In this document: positions 7,818-16,046 of the stretch, piece after piece | Position numbering within the stretch: the stretch's first letter is position 1 | Layout of the letters: every line of letters starts with the position of its first letter | DNA from: Variovorax sp. CF079 | Lineage (GTDB): Bacteria > Pseudomonadota > Gammaproteobacteria > Burkholderiales > Burkholderiaceae_C | Direction of reading: 5' to 3' | Assembly (NCBI RefSeq): GCF_900101545.1 | Contig: NZ_FMZU01000010.1 | Span: 62,001-126,000, forward strand | DNA: 64,000 bases | Translations under genes and position numbers: made by a program | Notes under the pieces: model-generated | Told to the model about the DNA's origin: nothing | Seen by the model: only the letters and a program-made list of their open reading frames with translations | Databases searched by the model: none

Positions 7818-8606
7818 ATGACCTCTCATTCCGCTGTTCTCATCACAGGCGCCTCGACCGGCATCGGCGCCATTTATGCCGACCGCTTCGCACGCCGCGG
7901 CCACGACCTTGTGCTGGTGGCACGCGACAAGGTGCGCCTGGAAAAGCTCGCTGCGCGCCTGCGTGCGGAAACCGGCGCCGCCGTCGATATCCTCCCGGCC
8001 GACTTGACCCAGTCCGGCGATCTGGCCGTAGTCGAGGCGCGCCTGCGCGAGGACGCCAGGATCGAAACCCTGATCAACAACGCCGGGGCCGCGCTGTCCG
8101 GTCCCTTCATCGACCAATCGACAGACGATGTCGCCCGCCTGGTCAACCTCAACACCACCGCGCTGGTCAGACTGGCCAGTGCCATCGCCCCGCGCCTCGC
8201 GCAGGCCGGCAAAGGCGCGATCGTCAACATCGGCTCGGTGGTCGGCCTGGCGCCCGAGTTCGGCATGTCGGTCTACGGCGCGACCAAGGCCTTCGTGCTG
8301 TTCCTGTCCCAGGGCCTGAGCCTGGAGCTCACGCCCAAGGGTGTCTACGTGCAGGCGGTGTTGCCTGCCGGCACCCGTACCGAGATTTGGGAGCGCGCGG
8401 GCATCGATATCAGTGCAATGCCTGATTTGATGCACGTGGATGAGCTGGTGGATGCCGCGCTGGCCGGATTCGACCGCCGTGAACTCGTGACCATCCCGCC
8501 GCTGCATGATGCCGCGCGCTGGGAGGTGCTGAACACGGCACGTCAGGCCCTGATCGCGGACATCCGGCAGGCGCATGTGGCAGAGCGCTATCGGGCCACG
8601 TCTTGA
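7818..8606 (+). CDS. Short-chain dehydrogenase/reductase
   Basis: 262 residues, classical SDR length. The Rossmann motif TGASTGIG is at residues 10-17, NNAG near 89, the catalytic serine in NIGSVVG, and the catalytic YxxxK in SVYGATKAF. The Arg after the Rossmann beta2 strand (VLVARDK) suggests NADP(H) preference. It follows the Old Yellow Enzyme by 60 bp and probably shares its transcript. Substrate is unknown; reduction or oxidation of an alcohol/ketone made by its neighbours is plausible. The 155 bp downstream hold no intact gene. Confidence 0.87.
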   Translation: MTSHSAVLITGASTGIGAIYADRFARRGHDLVLVARDKVRLEKLAARLRAETGAAVDILPADLTQSGDLAVVEARLREDARIETLINNAGAALSGPFIDQSTDDVARLVNLNTTALVRLASAIAPRLAQAGKGAIVNIGSVVGLAPEFGMSVYGATKAFVLFLSQGLSLELTPKGVYVQAVLPAGTRTEIWERAGIDISAMPDLMHVDELVDAALAGFDRRELVTIPPLHDAARWEVLNTARQALIADIRQAHVAERYRATS

Positions 8607-8761
8607 AGCGCCGAGCCCGAACATCTGCAGCAGATCTTCCCCGACTCGGGACACGGCAACTCGTCACTCGCAACTCGTAACTCACAAGTAGCGCAGCGTG
8701 TCCACGATGTATTTCTCAGTGCCCGTACCTTGAACCGGTACTTTTCCAAGAGGTTTCCCTC

Positions 8762-9745
8762 ATGAGGACAATATGTAGAACGCAGCCCTCGGACCAGGGC
8801 GTATCGCGCCGGGACTTCGTTGCCTCGGCTGTGGCCGTGACAGCCGTGGCACTTCCCGCCGCATTGCCACCATCAGCCTCCGCGCAGGGTACGCCCCGGT
8901 CGAGCGCCGACCTCGCCACAGGCACACAGTCACCGTTGGTGAAATTGCACAAGCGCACTCCGCAGCTCTGGCAGGTCACGATCGCCAACCCGCCCTTCAA
9001 CCTCGTGGTGCCGGAGATGGTGTCGGCTCTGCATGCCGTGGTGAAGGACATGGACCGCGACCCCGAGGTCAAGGTCATTGTGTTCAGGAGCGACATCGAT
9101 GGGTACTTCATCAACCACTTCGACCTGAGCAAGGCACAGGATTTCCCGATCGAGTCGACTCAACCGCCCTTGCCGACCTGGACCGATCTGGTGCTGCGAC
9201 TGAGCAAGTCGCCGGTCATCAGCATCGCCAGCATCCGCGGCCGGACGCGAGGTGGCGGCAATGAGTTCGCGCTGGCATGTGACCTGCGGTACGCGAGTCT
9301 CGAAAAGGCGCTGTTTGGCCAGCCCGAGGTGGGTTCGGGCATCTTGCCGGGCGGGGGCGGGACCGAGAGATTGCCGCGGCTCGTCGGACGAGATCGTGCA
9401 TTGGAAGTCATCCTCAGCAGCCAGGACTACGCCGCTGACGATGCAGAGCGCTTGGGCATGGTGACCCGTGCACTGCCTGACAACGAACTCGACCCGTTCG
9501 TCAACGCGCTCGCCACTCGCCTGTCCGGTTTTGACAAGCAATCGCTGGCCGGCGCCAAGGCCCAGGTCAATCGCGCAACGCTTCCGCCCGACGCGGATCT
9601 CCTGGCCGCCTATGCGGAGTACAGCCAGTCGCTGGCATGGCCTGGTTTCCGCGCCCGCCGCCCGAGGATGGGCAAGCTTGCTGCCGAGCACGGACCCGCC
9701 GAGCTCGAACGACGACTCGGGCACTACATCGGCCTGGCGAACTGA
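8762..9745 (+). CDS. Enoyl-CoA hydratase/isomerase-like protein with Tat signal peptide
   Basis: 327 residues. The N-terminus carries a twin-arginine motif (SRRDFVASA) at about 15-23, an Ala-rich hydrophobic stretch and an ASAQ-type cleavage site near residue 40. The rest is a crotonase fold: RGGGNEFALACDLRYAS and FGQPEVGSGILPGGGG hold glutamates at the positions of the two hydratase catalytic residues (Glu144 and Glu164 in rat mitochondrial hydratase). The oxyanion segment reads DGYFINHFDL, as in a subgroup often annotated only as enoyl-CoA hydratase/isomerase family. Export is surprising because CoA thioesters are cytoplasmic, so the substrate may not be a CoA ester. Confidence 0.8.
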   Translation: MRTICRTQPSDQGVSRRDFVASAVAVTAVALPAALPPSASAQGTPRSSADLATGTQSPLVKLHKRTPQLWQVTIANPPFNLVVPEMVSALHAVVKDMDRDPEVKVIVFRSDIDGYFINHFDLSKAQDFPIESTQPPLPTWTDLVLRLSKSPVISIASIRGRTRGGGNEFALACDLRYASLEKALFGQPEVGSGILPGGGGTERLPRLVGRDRALEVILSSQDYAADDAERLGMVTRALPDNELDPFVNALATRLSGFDKQSLAGAKAQVNRATLPPDADLLAAYAEYSQSLAWPGFRARRPRMGKLAAEHGPAELERRLGHYIGLAN

Positions 9746-9898
9746 ACGCACCGCGAGAGGGGACCTGCGGGACGATCGTGGCTTCTTGCGCCAGTCATCA
9801 ACGATGTTCGAACACGTTGAGAAGCATCGCGGAGGACATGAGGGCAACGGCCGGAGCATTGGCCGAACTTCTACGTCGACTGAAACGAGACCAAATTC

Positions 9899-10885
9899 AT
9901 GAACTTCAAAGCACTGCTGGCAACCAAGAACGGCGAAACGACCTCGATCGCGCTTGTCGATTTCGGTGAACGAGACCTGATGCCGGGCGACGTCACCGTC
10001 GCGGTCGAGTATTCGACGGTGAATTACAAGGACGCGATGGCGCTCAGTGGCCGGTCACCGGTCATTCGCCAGTTTCCGCTGATTCCGGGCATCGACTTTG
10101 CCGGTGTCGTCGAGTCGTCGACCTATCCCAGCCTCGCAGCCGGCGACCGTGTGCTGGCGACCGGCTGGGGACTGAGTCAGACGCACCACGGTGGCTTCGC
10201 GCAGAAGGCGCGGGTGAGCGGTGATTGGCTGGTCAGGATCCCGGAAGTCTTTTCGACCCGGGATGCCATGGCCATCGGCACCGCCGGGTTCACCGCCATG
10301 TTGTCCGTGCTCGCACTCGAGCATGGCGGCCTGACGCCCGAGCGTGGCGACATCCTGGTGACCGGCGCCAATGGCGGTGCCGGCTCCGTGGCGATCGCAT
10401 TGCTGTCGGGCTTGGGCTATCGCGTGATCGCGTCGACCGGTCGCCTCGACGAAGCCGCCTACCTGCGTGCATTGGGCGCGGCGGACGTCATCGACCGCCA
10501 CGCCCTGTCCGAAGCGGGTGCACCGATCGGCAAGGAGCAATGGGCCGGGGCCATCGATTCGGTCGGCAGCCATACGCTGGCGAACGTCCTGGCGCAGACC
10601 CGGTATCGCGGCGTGGTCGCGGCCTTCGGTCTTGCACAGGGCGCGGATCTGCCGGCATCCGTCCTGCCCTTCATCCTGCGCAACGTCACCCTCGCCGGTA
10701 TCGACTCGGTCAATGCGCCGCAGCCTGTGCGGCTGCAGGCGTGGTCGCGTCTGGCCAGCGACCTGGATCTGGACAAGCTTGCACGGACCACCAAGGTGAT
10801 TGGCCTGGCAGAGGTGCCTGAAGTCGCCAGCCGAATACTCGCGGGGAAGGTTCAGGGGCGCACCATCGTCGATGTGAACGCCTGA
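9899..10885 (+). CDS. acuI: YhdH/AcuI-family NADPH-dependent reductase (MDR superfamily)
   Basis: 328 residues, the usual AcuI/YhdH length. The zinc-free medium-chain reductase pattern is clear: YSTVNYKDAMAL, PGIDFAGVVE, and the nucleotide-binding TGANGGAGSVAI. AcuI proteins reduce acryloyl-CoA to propionyl-CoA with NADPH; YhdH homologues act on related small alpha,beta-unsaturated compounds. Position after an enoyl-CoA hydratase-like gene and an Old Yellow Enzyme gene suggests handling of unsaturated carbonyl intermediates. The specific substrate is inferred only from family. Confidence 0.85.
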   Translation: MNFKALLATKNGETTSIALVDFGERDLMPGDVTVAVEYSTVNYKDAMALSGRSPVIRQFPLIPGIDFAGVVESSTYPSLAAGDRVLATGWGLSQTHHGGFAQKARVSGDWLVRIPEVFSTRDAMAIGTAGFTAMLSVLALEHGGLTPERGDILVTGANGGAGSVAIALLSGLGYRVIASTGRLDEAAYLRALGAADVIDRHALSEAGAPIGKEQWAGAIDSVGSHTLANVLAQTRYRGVVAAFGLAQGADLPASVLPFILRNVTLAGIDSVNAPQPVRLQAWSRLASDLDLDKLARTTKVIGLAEVPEVASRILAGKVQGRTIVDVNA

Positions 10886-10951
10886 CCGCCAACGTGATGG
10901 CGCTTGACTCCCCTCGATTCGCCGCGCCACACCAAGCACCTTGAAGAGATT

Positions 10952-11814
10952 ATGACCCCTACCGACAAGCACCCAGGATCGCGCATGCCCTACATCGACG
11001 CCCTCAACCGATCGATCGATGTCGACGGGACTTCATTTGCGTACCGTGACCTGGGGCCGCGCGGCGGCGTACCGCTGGTTCTCCTCAACCACTGGGGCGC
11101 GGTCCTCGACAATTTCGACCCGCGTATCGTCGATGGGCTTTCCCGCAGGCATCGCATCATCGCCATCGACTACCGGGGGATCGGCGCTTCGGGCGGAACG
11201 GCACCTGTCACCATCGATGCAATGGCACGGGACGCGATCGCACTGATCCACGCACTGGGTTTCGAGAAGGTCGACCTGCTCGGCTTCTCCCTCGGAGGAT
11301 TCGTGGCGCAGGACATCGTGCTGAAAGCGCCCGGCCTGGTGCGCCGACTCATCCTGACCGGTACGGGGCCGGCAGGCGGCAAAGGCATCGACGATGTCGG
11401 AGCGGTCTCCTGGCCGCTGATGGCCAAGGGCTTGTTGACGCTGCGCGATCCCAAGACCTACCTGGCCTTCACCTCCACGGCCAATGGCCGCCAAGCCGCG
11501 AAAGCCTTCCTGGAACGACTGAAGGAGCGCAAGGCGGATCGGGACAAGGGGCCGACGCCCAGTGCCTCCTGCGGCAGCTGAAGGCAATCAAGGCCTGGGG
11601 CCGGCAGGAGCCCCAGGATCTGGGCGGCATCCGCATCCCTGTGCTGATCGCCAATGGCGACAACGACATCATGGTGCCCACCGTGAACAGTCATGACTTG
11701 GCGCGTCGCATTCCTGGCTCACAACTGGTCATCTACAAAGATGCCGGGCATGGCGGGATTTTCCAGTATCACGGCGAGTTCGTGCCCGAGGCGCTGGCCT
11801 TCCTCAATGACTGA
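10952..11814 (+). pseudogene. Frameshifted alpha/beta hydrolase, paralogue of the 5764 gene
   Basis: The first frame runs from the ATG at 10952 to a stop at 11579-11581 and contains the nucleophile elbow GFSLGGF. Homology then continues in another frame from about 11569 (LRQLKAIKAWGRQEP) to the stop at 11812-11814, with the acid residue in ANGDNDIMVP and the histidine in KDAGHGG. All triad residues survive but are split by a one-base shift near 11555-11569. The intact paralogue at 5764 shares LLGFS-GGF and DAGHG-FQY segments. It could be a recent pseudogene or a sequencing error. Confidence 0.76.
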
Positions 11815-11876
11815 ACGGCCGCATCCTTGGCGACCGACTCCAGGCCGCCGTTCCCGACCGCACCCTGCGATGTCGA

Positions 11877-12701
11877 GCTGGCTATCTCACCGACTTGCTG
11901 AGCCGGCGCGCCGTCGACTTCGTTGAACGGCAAGCCGCAGACAGGCCCTTCTTGCTAAGCCTGCACTACAGTGCGCCACACTGGCCTTGGCTCACACGCG
12001 ACGACGCCGATGAAGCGTTGCGCATCGCGGGCGTGGGCAAACATCTGGATGGTGGATCAATCGCCACCTACCAGCGCATGATCCATCACATGGACGAAGG
12101 CATCGGATGGGTTCTCGATGCTCTGGCCCGCAAGGATGCCGCAGACAACACACTCGTTGTCTTCACCAGCGACAACGGAGGCGAGCGCTTCTCCAACAAC
12201 TGGCCTTTCGTGGGTCAGAAAATGGACTTGCTCGAAGGCGGCATCCGCGTGCCCCTGATCGCACGCTGGCCGGCGCGCATCGCGTCATCCGCCTTGCACA
12301 ACGTACCCAACCTGACGATGGACTGGACGGCCACGATGCTCGACGCTGCCGGCGTCGCAGCACATCCGGACTACCCGCTCGATGGCAAGAGCATGCTATC
12401 AGCGCTGGACGATCCTCACGCGCATATGCCGCGCGATTTGTTCTGGCGCATGAAACATCGTACCCAGCGCGCGGTGATTCGCGGCGACTGGAAATGGCTG
12501 AGTATTGAAGGAAACGAGTTCCTCTTCAACCTCGGTCACGACGCACGGGAGCGCGCCAATCTCAAGAACCGTTATCCCACGATGGCCAATGAGCTCCGAA
12601 GTGCGTGGCAAGCTTGGGATGGCAGCATGCCATCCATCCCGCCCGACGCTCAGGCTCACGTAGTCTTTACGGAACGGGAAATTCCGAGGGCGAGCTTTTA
12701 G
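11877..12701 (+). pseudogene. Sulfatase remnant lacking the N-terminal active site
   Basis: Sulfatase similarity begins abruptly at about 11877 (AGYLTDLLSRRAVDF) with no start codon or ribosome site and continues to 12701, about 270 residues. Typical C-terminal sulfatase segments are present: LLSLHYSAPHWPW, VFTSDNGGERFSNNWPF, and EGGIRVPLIARWPA. The N-terminal third with the formylglycine signature C/S-x-P-S-R is absent, so it cannot be an active sulfatase. The join at 11877 directly follows the hydrolase remnant, pointing to a deletion or recombination junction. Confidence 0.75.
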
Positions 12702-12927
12702 TCGATTGCCTCTGCGTTGACCTTACGTGCGGCAAGAGGGCACGAGTGAGCAGGGGCTGTCGACGATTCTGCAGCCGTGTCGAATGTACGGACATCGGCC
12801 TTGTATCGTGTGTCACGAACAATCACAGCGCTGCGGCGGCTTGAGTTTGTCGTTGGACGGCAGAACCACTTCGCTTGGTCGAACCCGGCTACGGTGCGCC
12901 CAGGAACTCTGCATACGCCACAGTACC

Positions 12928-12944
12928 CCTCACTCCCACTCGAT
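12928..12944. repeat. guaA 3'-end attachment-like repeat, middle copy
   Basis: CCTCACTCCCACTCGAT is identical to 16047-16063 of guaA over 17 bp, then diverges. Downstream, AAACCCGCATG (12961-12971) also occurs after the distal copy at 4850, and TTTACCGTC repeats follow in both. This copy separates the catabolic block from the ParDE/TOTE block, consistent with tandem elements at one site. Confidence 0.72.
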
Positions 12945-13003
12945 GATTTCCGATGGCTGGAAACCCGCATGAGCACTGCCTTTCGTAGTCCGAGTCATCG
13001 TGC

Positions 13004-13028
13004 TTTACCGTCACTTCTACCGTCAAAA
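13004..13028. repeat. TTTACCGTC repeat pair beside middle att-like copy
   Basis: TTTACCGTCACTTCTACCGTC plus AAAA corresponds closely to the pair at 4926-4950 (the two differ by A/G and C/T changes). The equivalent distance from the att core (about 60 bp) indicates related element ends, possibly integrase arm sites. Confidence 0.5.
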
Positions 13029-13053
13029 ACCGAGCGCTTTTGCTGGCATCCGA

Positions 13054-13338
13054 TCACGACCGGGCCGGCGGCCACAGGCGAGCGGTATGCACCAAGGTCA
13101 AGATCCAGACGGTATCGGCCCGCACCTCATAGACCAGCCGATAGCTCTCGTGTGGGATCAACTCGCGGGTGCCCGGGATCTGTCCGGCCCGTCCCAGCAG
13201 GGGGTGCTCGGCCAGCCGGCCGACAGCTGCCGAGAAAATCTCATCCATGCGGATAGCGGCGAGCGGGTTGTCCTGAGCGATGAAGTCGACGATGTCAGCG
13301 CGGTCTTGCTCAGCGGACAAGGTCCACAGGACCCTCAT
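13054..13338 (-). CDS. ParE/RelE-family toxin
   Basis: 94 residues, typical for the superfamily. The pattern fits ParE/RelE toxins: LWTLSAEQDRADIVDFIAQDNP at the start (two N-terminal helices), LAEHPLLGRAGQIPGTREL, then the beta strands ending YRLVYEVRADTVWILTLVHTAR. The start ATG overlaps the antitoxin stop (ATGA). ParE members poison DNA gyrase and RelE members cleave ribosome-bound mRNA; the sequence alone does not settle which. The P-G-T-R-E-L and H-T-A-R segments favour the ParE-like subgroup. Confidence 0.84.
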   Translation of the reverse strand: MRVLWTLSAEQDRADIVDFIAQDNPLAAIRMDEIFSAAVGRLAEHPLLGRAGQIPGTRELIPHESYRLVYEVRADTVWILTLVHTARLWPPARS

Positions 13339-13628
13339 GCGTCAGGGCCGCCGGCTTTGGCCCGCAGTGCAGTGCGACGGGCAGCAACGCGGGCCTCGAC
13401 ATCGGCGTCACTGGTGTATTGACCGGACGCGATCTGCGCGCGCGCCGTGTCGACCTTGGCGCGCAGGAACGCGTCGTACTCACGGGCCTGCCGTTGACGC
13501 TCGACGAACTCGCGCATCAGTTCGCGCACCACCTGCGACGCCGGGCGGTGGCTAGCTTCGGCCTCGGCCATGAAGGCGTCGCGCAGCTCCGGCTCCAGCT
13601 TCATGGTGAACATGGCTTCTTTGGGCAT
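13335..13628 (-). CDS. RHH/CopG-type antitoxin of the ParE/RelE pair
   Basis: 97 residues from the ATG at 13628, chosen for the GGAG eight bases upstream and the downstream position relative to the operator; the frame is open further upstream. The N-terminal third (MFTMKLEPELRDAFMAEA, then SQVVRELMREFVE) has the strand-helix-helix layout of ribbon-helix-helix antitoxins, and the rest is charged and helical for toxin binding. It overlaps the toxin by four bases. Autoregulation is expected through the palindromes at 13644-13680. Confidence 0.8.
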   Translation of the reverse strand: MPKEAMFTMKLEPELRDAFMAEAEASHRPASQVVRELMREFVERQRQAREYDAFLRAKVDTARAQIASGQYTSDADVEARVAARRTALRAKAGGPDA

Positions 13629-13643
13629 GAGCAGCTCCGGAAA

Positions 13644-13680
13644 CGTTGATATCAACGAAGTATATACAACGTCGATACTT
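13644..13680. promoter_or_regulatory. Operator region of the ParE/RelE-like TA pair
   Basis: A perfect 14-bp palindrome CGTTGATATCAACG (13644-13657) is followed by a second inverted repeat AAGTAT...ATACTT (13658-13663 and 13675-13680). They lie 16 bp upstream of the antitoxin ATG in a locally AT-rich segment, the usual place for RHH antitoxin binding. Function is inferred. Confidence 0.58.
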
Positions 13681-13755
13681 CCTGCCACGCAGCGTCGCCG
13701 ATAGCGGTCTGCCCGCTCGCTCCAATTCAAGCGCACCTGAATCTGCATCAGCGCA

Positions 13756-15214
13756 TCAAAGCAGGCTTTCGTTCGGCACGGTGCCGGCCTCAATCCGATA
13801 TCCCATCGCTCGGTAGCCGCGCTGACGCTTGTCCCACATACGCAGCAACGCCGGGTGGCCGGTGTCCACGAAGTCGATGATCTTCACGTCGGTCTTGCTG
13901 GCGTGCTCCCGGTGCAGGCGACCGGCGTACTGCTGCAGCGTGCCTTTCCAGGACACCGGCATGGCGAGAACCAGCATGTCCAGCGGCGGGTGGTCGAAGC
14001 CCTCGCCAACCAACTTGCCAGTCGCCAGGAGGACGCGCGGCGCGCCGGGCGCCAGTGCCTCAAGGCCTGCCACCAGCGCCGCACGCTGCCTTCTGGACAT
14101 CCGGCCATGCAATACGAAGAGTTCCGACCCAAGGCCGCCGAGGGCTGCCTCGATCGCGTCGAGGTGTTCCGTGCGCTCTGTCAGAACCAGCACCTTGCGG
14201 CCCTGCACGAAGGCGTTGCGCACCTCGGTGGCAATGGCCTCGGTCCTGGCCTGATCGTTGGCAAGATGCCGGAAGACGTCCTGGATGCCGGCGTCCTTCG
14301 GCAGATCGATCCGGACATGGCAGGACCGCGGCACCACCTCCAGCTCGTGCGGCGCTCCGGCGGGCGTGGCCGCAGTGTGGCGGATCGGCCCGCACTGCAT
14401 GAAGATGATCGGCTGCTGGCCGTCGCGTCGGATCGGGGTCGCCGTCAGGCCAAGCACATATTTGGCCTTGGTCCGCTTGAGGCTTGCGTCGAAGGAGACT
14501 GCACCGACATGATGACACTCGTCGACGACCACGTGGCCGTAGTCCTCGACCAGCGGGGTCACCTCCCCTTGGCGGGACAGGGACTGCATCACGGCAATGT
14601 CGATCCTGCCGGTCGGCTTGGCCTTGCCGCCGCCAATGGTGCCGACCACGCCCTTACCGACGCTGAGAAAGGCTTGCAGCCGCTCCTGCCACTGCTTCGC
14701 CAGCTCGGTGCGATGCACCAGCACCAGGGTGTTGACACCCCGGCGCGCGATCATCGCGGCGGCGGTGACCGGCCTCGTCGAAGTCGACGGCCAGGAAATG
14801 GCAGCTGTCGTCCTCCAACAGCGGATACACCCCGACCGTGTGCCCGCCGGCCAGGTGGTTGTAGATCACCGTGTCCGACAGCGGGACGAGCAGACGATTG
14901 CCGCAGTCTCCGCACTTGATGCGCGGCTTCTCGCACACACCGGCGCGCCACTCATTCGCGCAGGCCGGCGCGTAGCCAGACTTGCCCGTGGTCTTGCTTT
15001 GCCATCGGACGGGAAACACGTCGATACGGCCGCGGAAGAGCCGTCGGAAGATGGTGACCTTCTCGTCGATGGACAGTCTCGATGGCTCGAAGGGCGGTGG
15101 GGACGGCTGCTGCTGCGCCCGCCATTCGATGCCGTGCGATTCGAGCAGCGCGATCAGCCGGCCGTTCTCCGCGCGCAGCGTGGTGAGTTCATCACTGTCC
15201 GCCATCGAATCCAT
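13756..15214 (-). pseudogene. TOTE-type primase-helicase gene inactivated by internal deletion
   Basis: The 5' part (from about 15214 or 15205) encodes the N-terminal region of TOTE conflict system proteins: LTTLRAENGRLIALLESHG, KVTIFRRLFRGRIDVFP, a four-cysteine segment CEKPRIKCGDCGNR, and the primase strand FLAVDFDEA. At about 14771-14774 the frame shifts into the helicase half (VTAAAMIARRGVNTLVLVHR), so most of the archaeo-eukaryotic primase domain and the Walker A segment are gone. The helicase remainder keeps the DECHH box, GLTATPIRRDG and the C-terminal motifs (GRLHRE). Neither half can be fully functional. Its start overlaps the stop of the preceding DUF6155-like gene. Confidence 0.78.
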
Positions 15215-15740
15215 GCTCGACCAGCAGGTCGTCCATGTCGTCACCAACGCCGTAACCCAAGTTGTGGCCGAGGCGTCGGACAGCATCCAAGCGCCCCAGT
15301 AGTTCGGGCCGACGATCCTCGGGCAAGGTACCGATGATCGTCAAAGCCTGCGCAAACATCCGCGCCAGAGCGTCGAAGTAACCCTCGTCCTGCAAGCCGA
15401 CGTCGTTGCTGAAGCCCGCCGCGCGCTCGCAGAAGAACAACATTAGCTCGGCCAGACCCCTCGGCTGGCCGACGGCCTTCTTGTAGTCTGCGATGGCTTT
15501 CTTTGCCTTGGCGACCGAGGTGTCCTGGTTCTTGAACACGTCCGGCCACAACCAGCGGTCGATGGTCGCCTTGTACGGCTTCAGCACATCGTCGCCGAGA
15601 CCGAATCGGGAATGCAGGAAGGCCTGGTTTTCCTTGCTGGCGGCGTAGAGGTCTTGCACCAGGCCGATCAATCCCGCGCGGTCGAAGTCGGCGAGCTTGT
15701 CCTTGACGTCGCTCCAACTCGGCGCTTTCCTCGTAGCCAT
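15192..15740 (-). CDS. Conserved hypothetical protein, possibly DUF6155
   Basis: 182 residues from the ATG at 15740 (a GTG six bases earlier is possible). It is soluble and mainly helical with no signal peptide. Segments such as LIGLVQDLYAASKENQAFLHSR and MLFFCERAAGFSN recall DUF6155 proteins, a family of unknown function; this is recognition by eye. It directly precedes, and overlaps, the TOTE-type gene, so it may belong to that conflict module or simply travel with it. The protein itself appears intact. Confidence 0.6.
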   Translation of the reverse strand: MATRKAPSWSDVKDKLADFDRAGLIGLVQDLYAASKENQAFLHSRFGLGDDVLKPYKATIDRWLWPDVFKNQDTSVAKAKKAIADYKKAVGQPRGLAELMLFFCERAAGFSNDVGLQDEGYFDALARMFAQALTIIGTLPEDRRPELLGRLDAVRRLGHNLGYGVGDDMDDLLVEHGFDGGQ

Positions 15741-15742
15741 GC

Positions 15743-15817
15743 TCACGTGTTCTCCGGCGTCAGCAGGTCCTTGGCGGCATCCTCCAGTGCCAGCACGCGG
15801 CCTCGTTCTGCAGGAGC
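15743..15817 (-). pseudogene. C-terminal scrap of an unidentified gene
   Basis: An open frame of about 24 codons (RVLALEDAAKDLLTPENT, then stop) ends three bases before the DUF6155-like ATG, the spacing of an operon neighbour. Upstream of about 15817 the frame loses coding character and element-end sequence begins. It looks like the tail of a gene truncated by recombination; I cannot identify the family. Confidence 0.35.
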
Positions 15818-15859
15818 GAATGGCGGTAAAAAATCGGCGTCAATCCAGCAACGCTGGGA

Positions 15860-15882
15860 TGCCGTCAAAAATACCGTCAGAA
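15860..15882. repeat. TGCCGTC/TACCGTC repeats near the guaA-proximal junction
   Basis: TGCCGTCAAAA followed by TACCGTCAGAA repeats the motif found after the two other att-like copies. Here it lies about 165 bp left of guaA, inside the adjoining element. The remaining sequence to guaA (15883-16046) has no recognisable gene. Confidence 0.45.
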
Positions 15883-16046
15883 AGTAGCGCTGCATTCTTC
15901 GCTGATCACTTTCGGATGGGTTTTTGCTGCAACAAAAAGCCCAGATCTTTCAACAACTTAGAGTTTTCGAGAAGCACCATTGATGTCGTGCTCATGGACA
16001 TCGAAACTCGATCTGAGTCATTGATTTATATAAGCATTACCGCACA

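Larger units (their letters stand above)
12702..13053. other. 352-bp gap without a recognisable gene, containing an att-like site
   Basis: I see no supported coding sequence here. The right part contains the middle guaA-type repeat (12928) and the TACCGTC repeat pair (13004-13028). The left part (12702-12927) has no recognised motif or terminator and is probably decayed element end. Confidence 0.6.
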
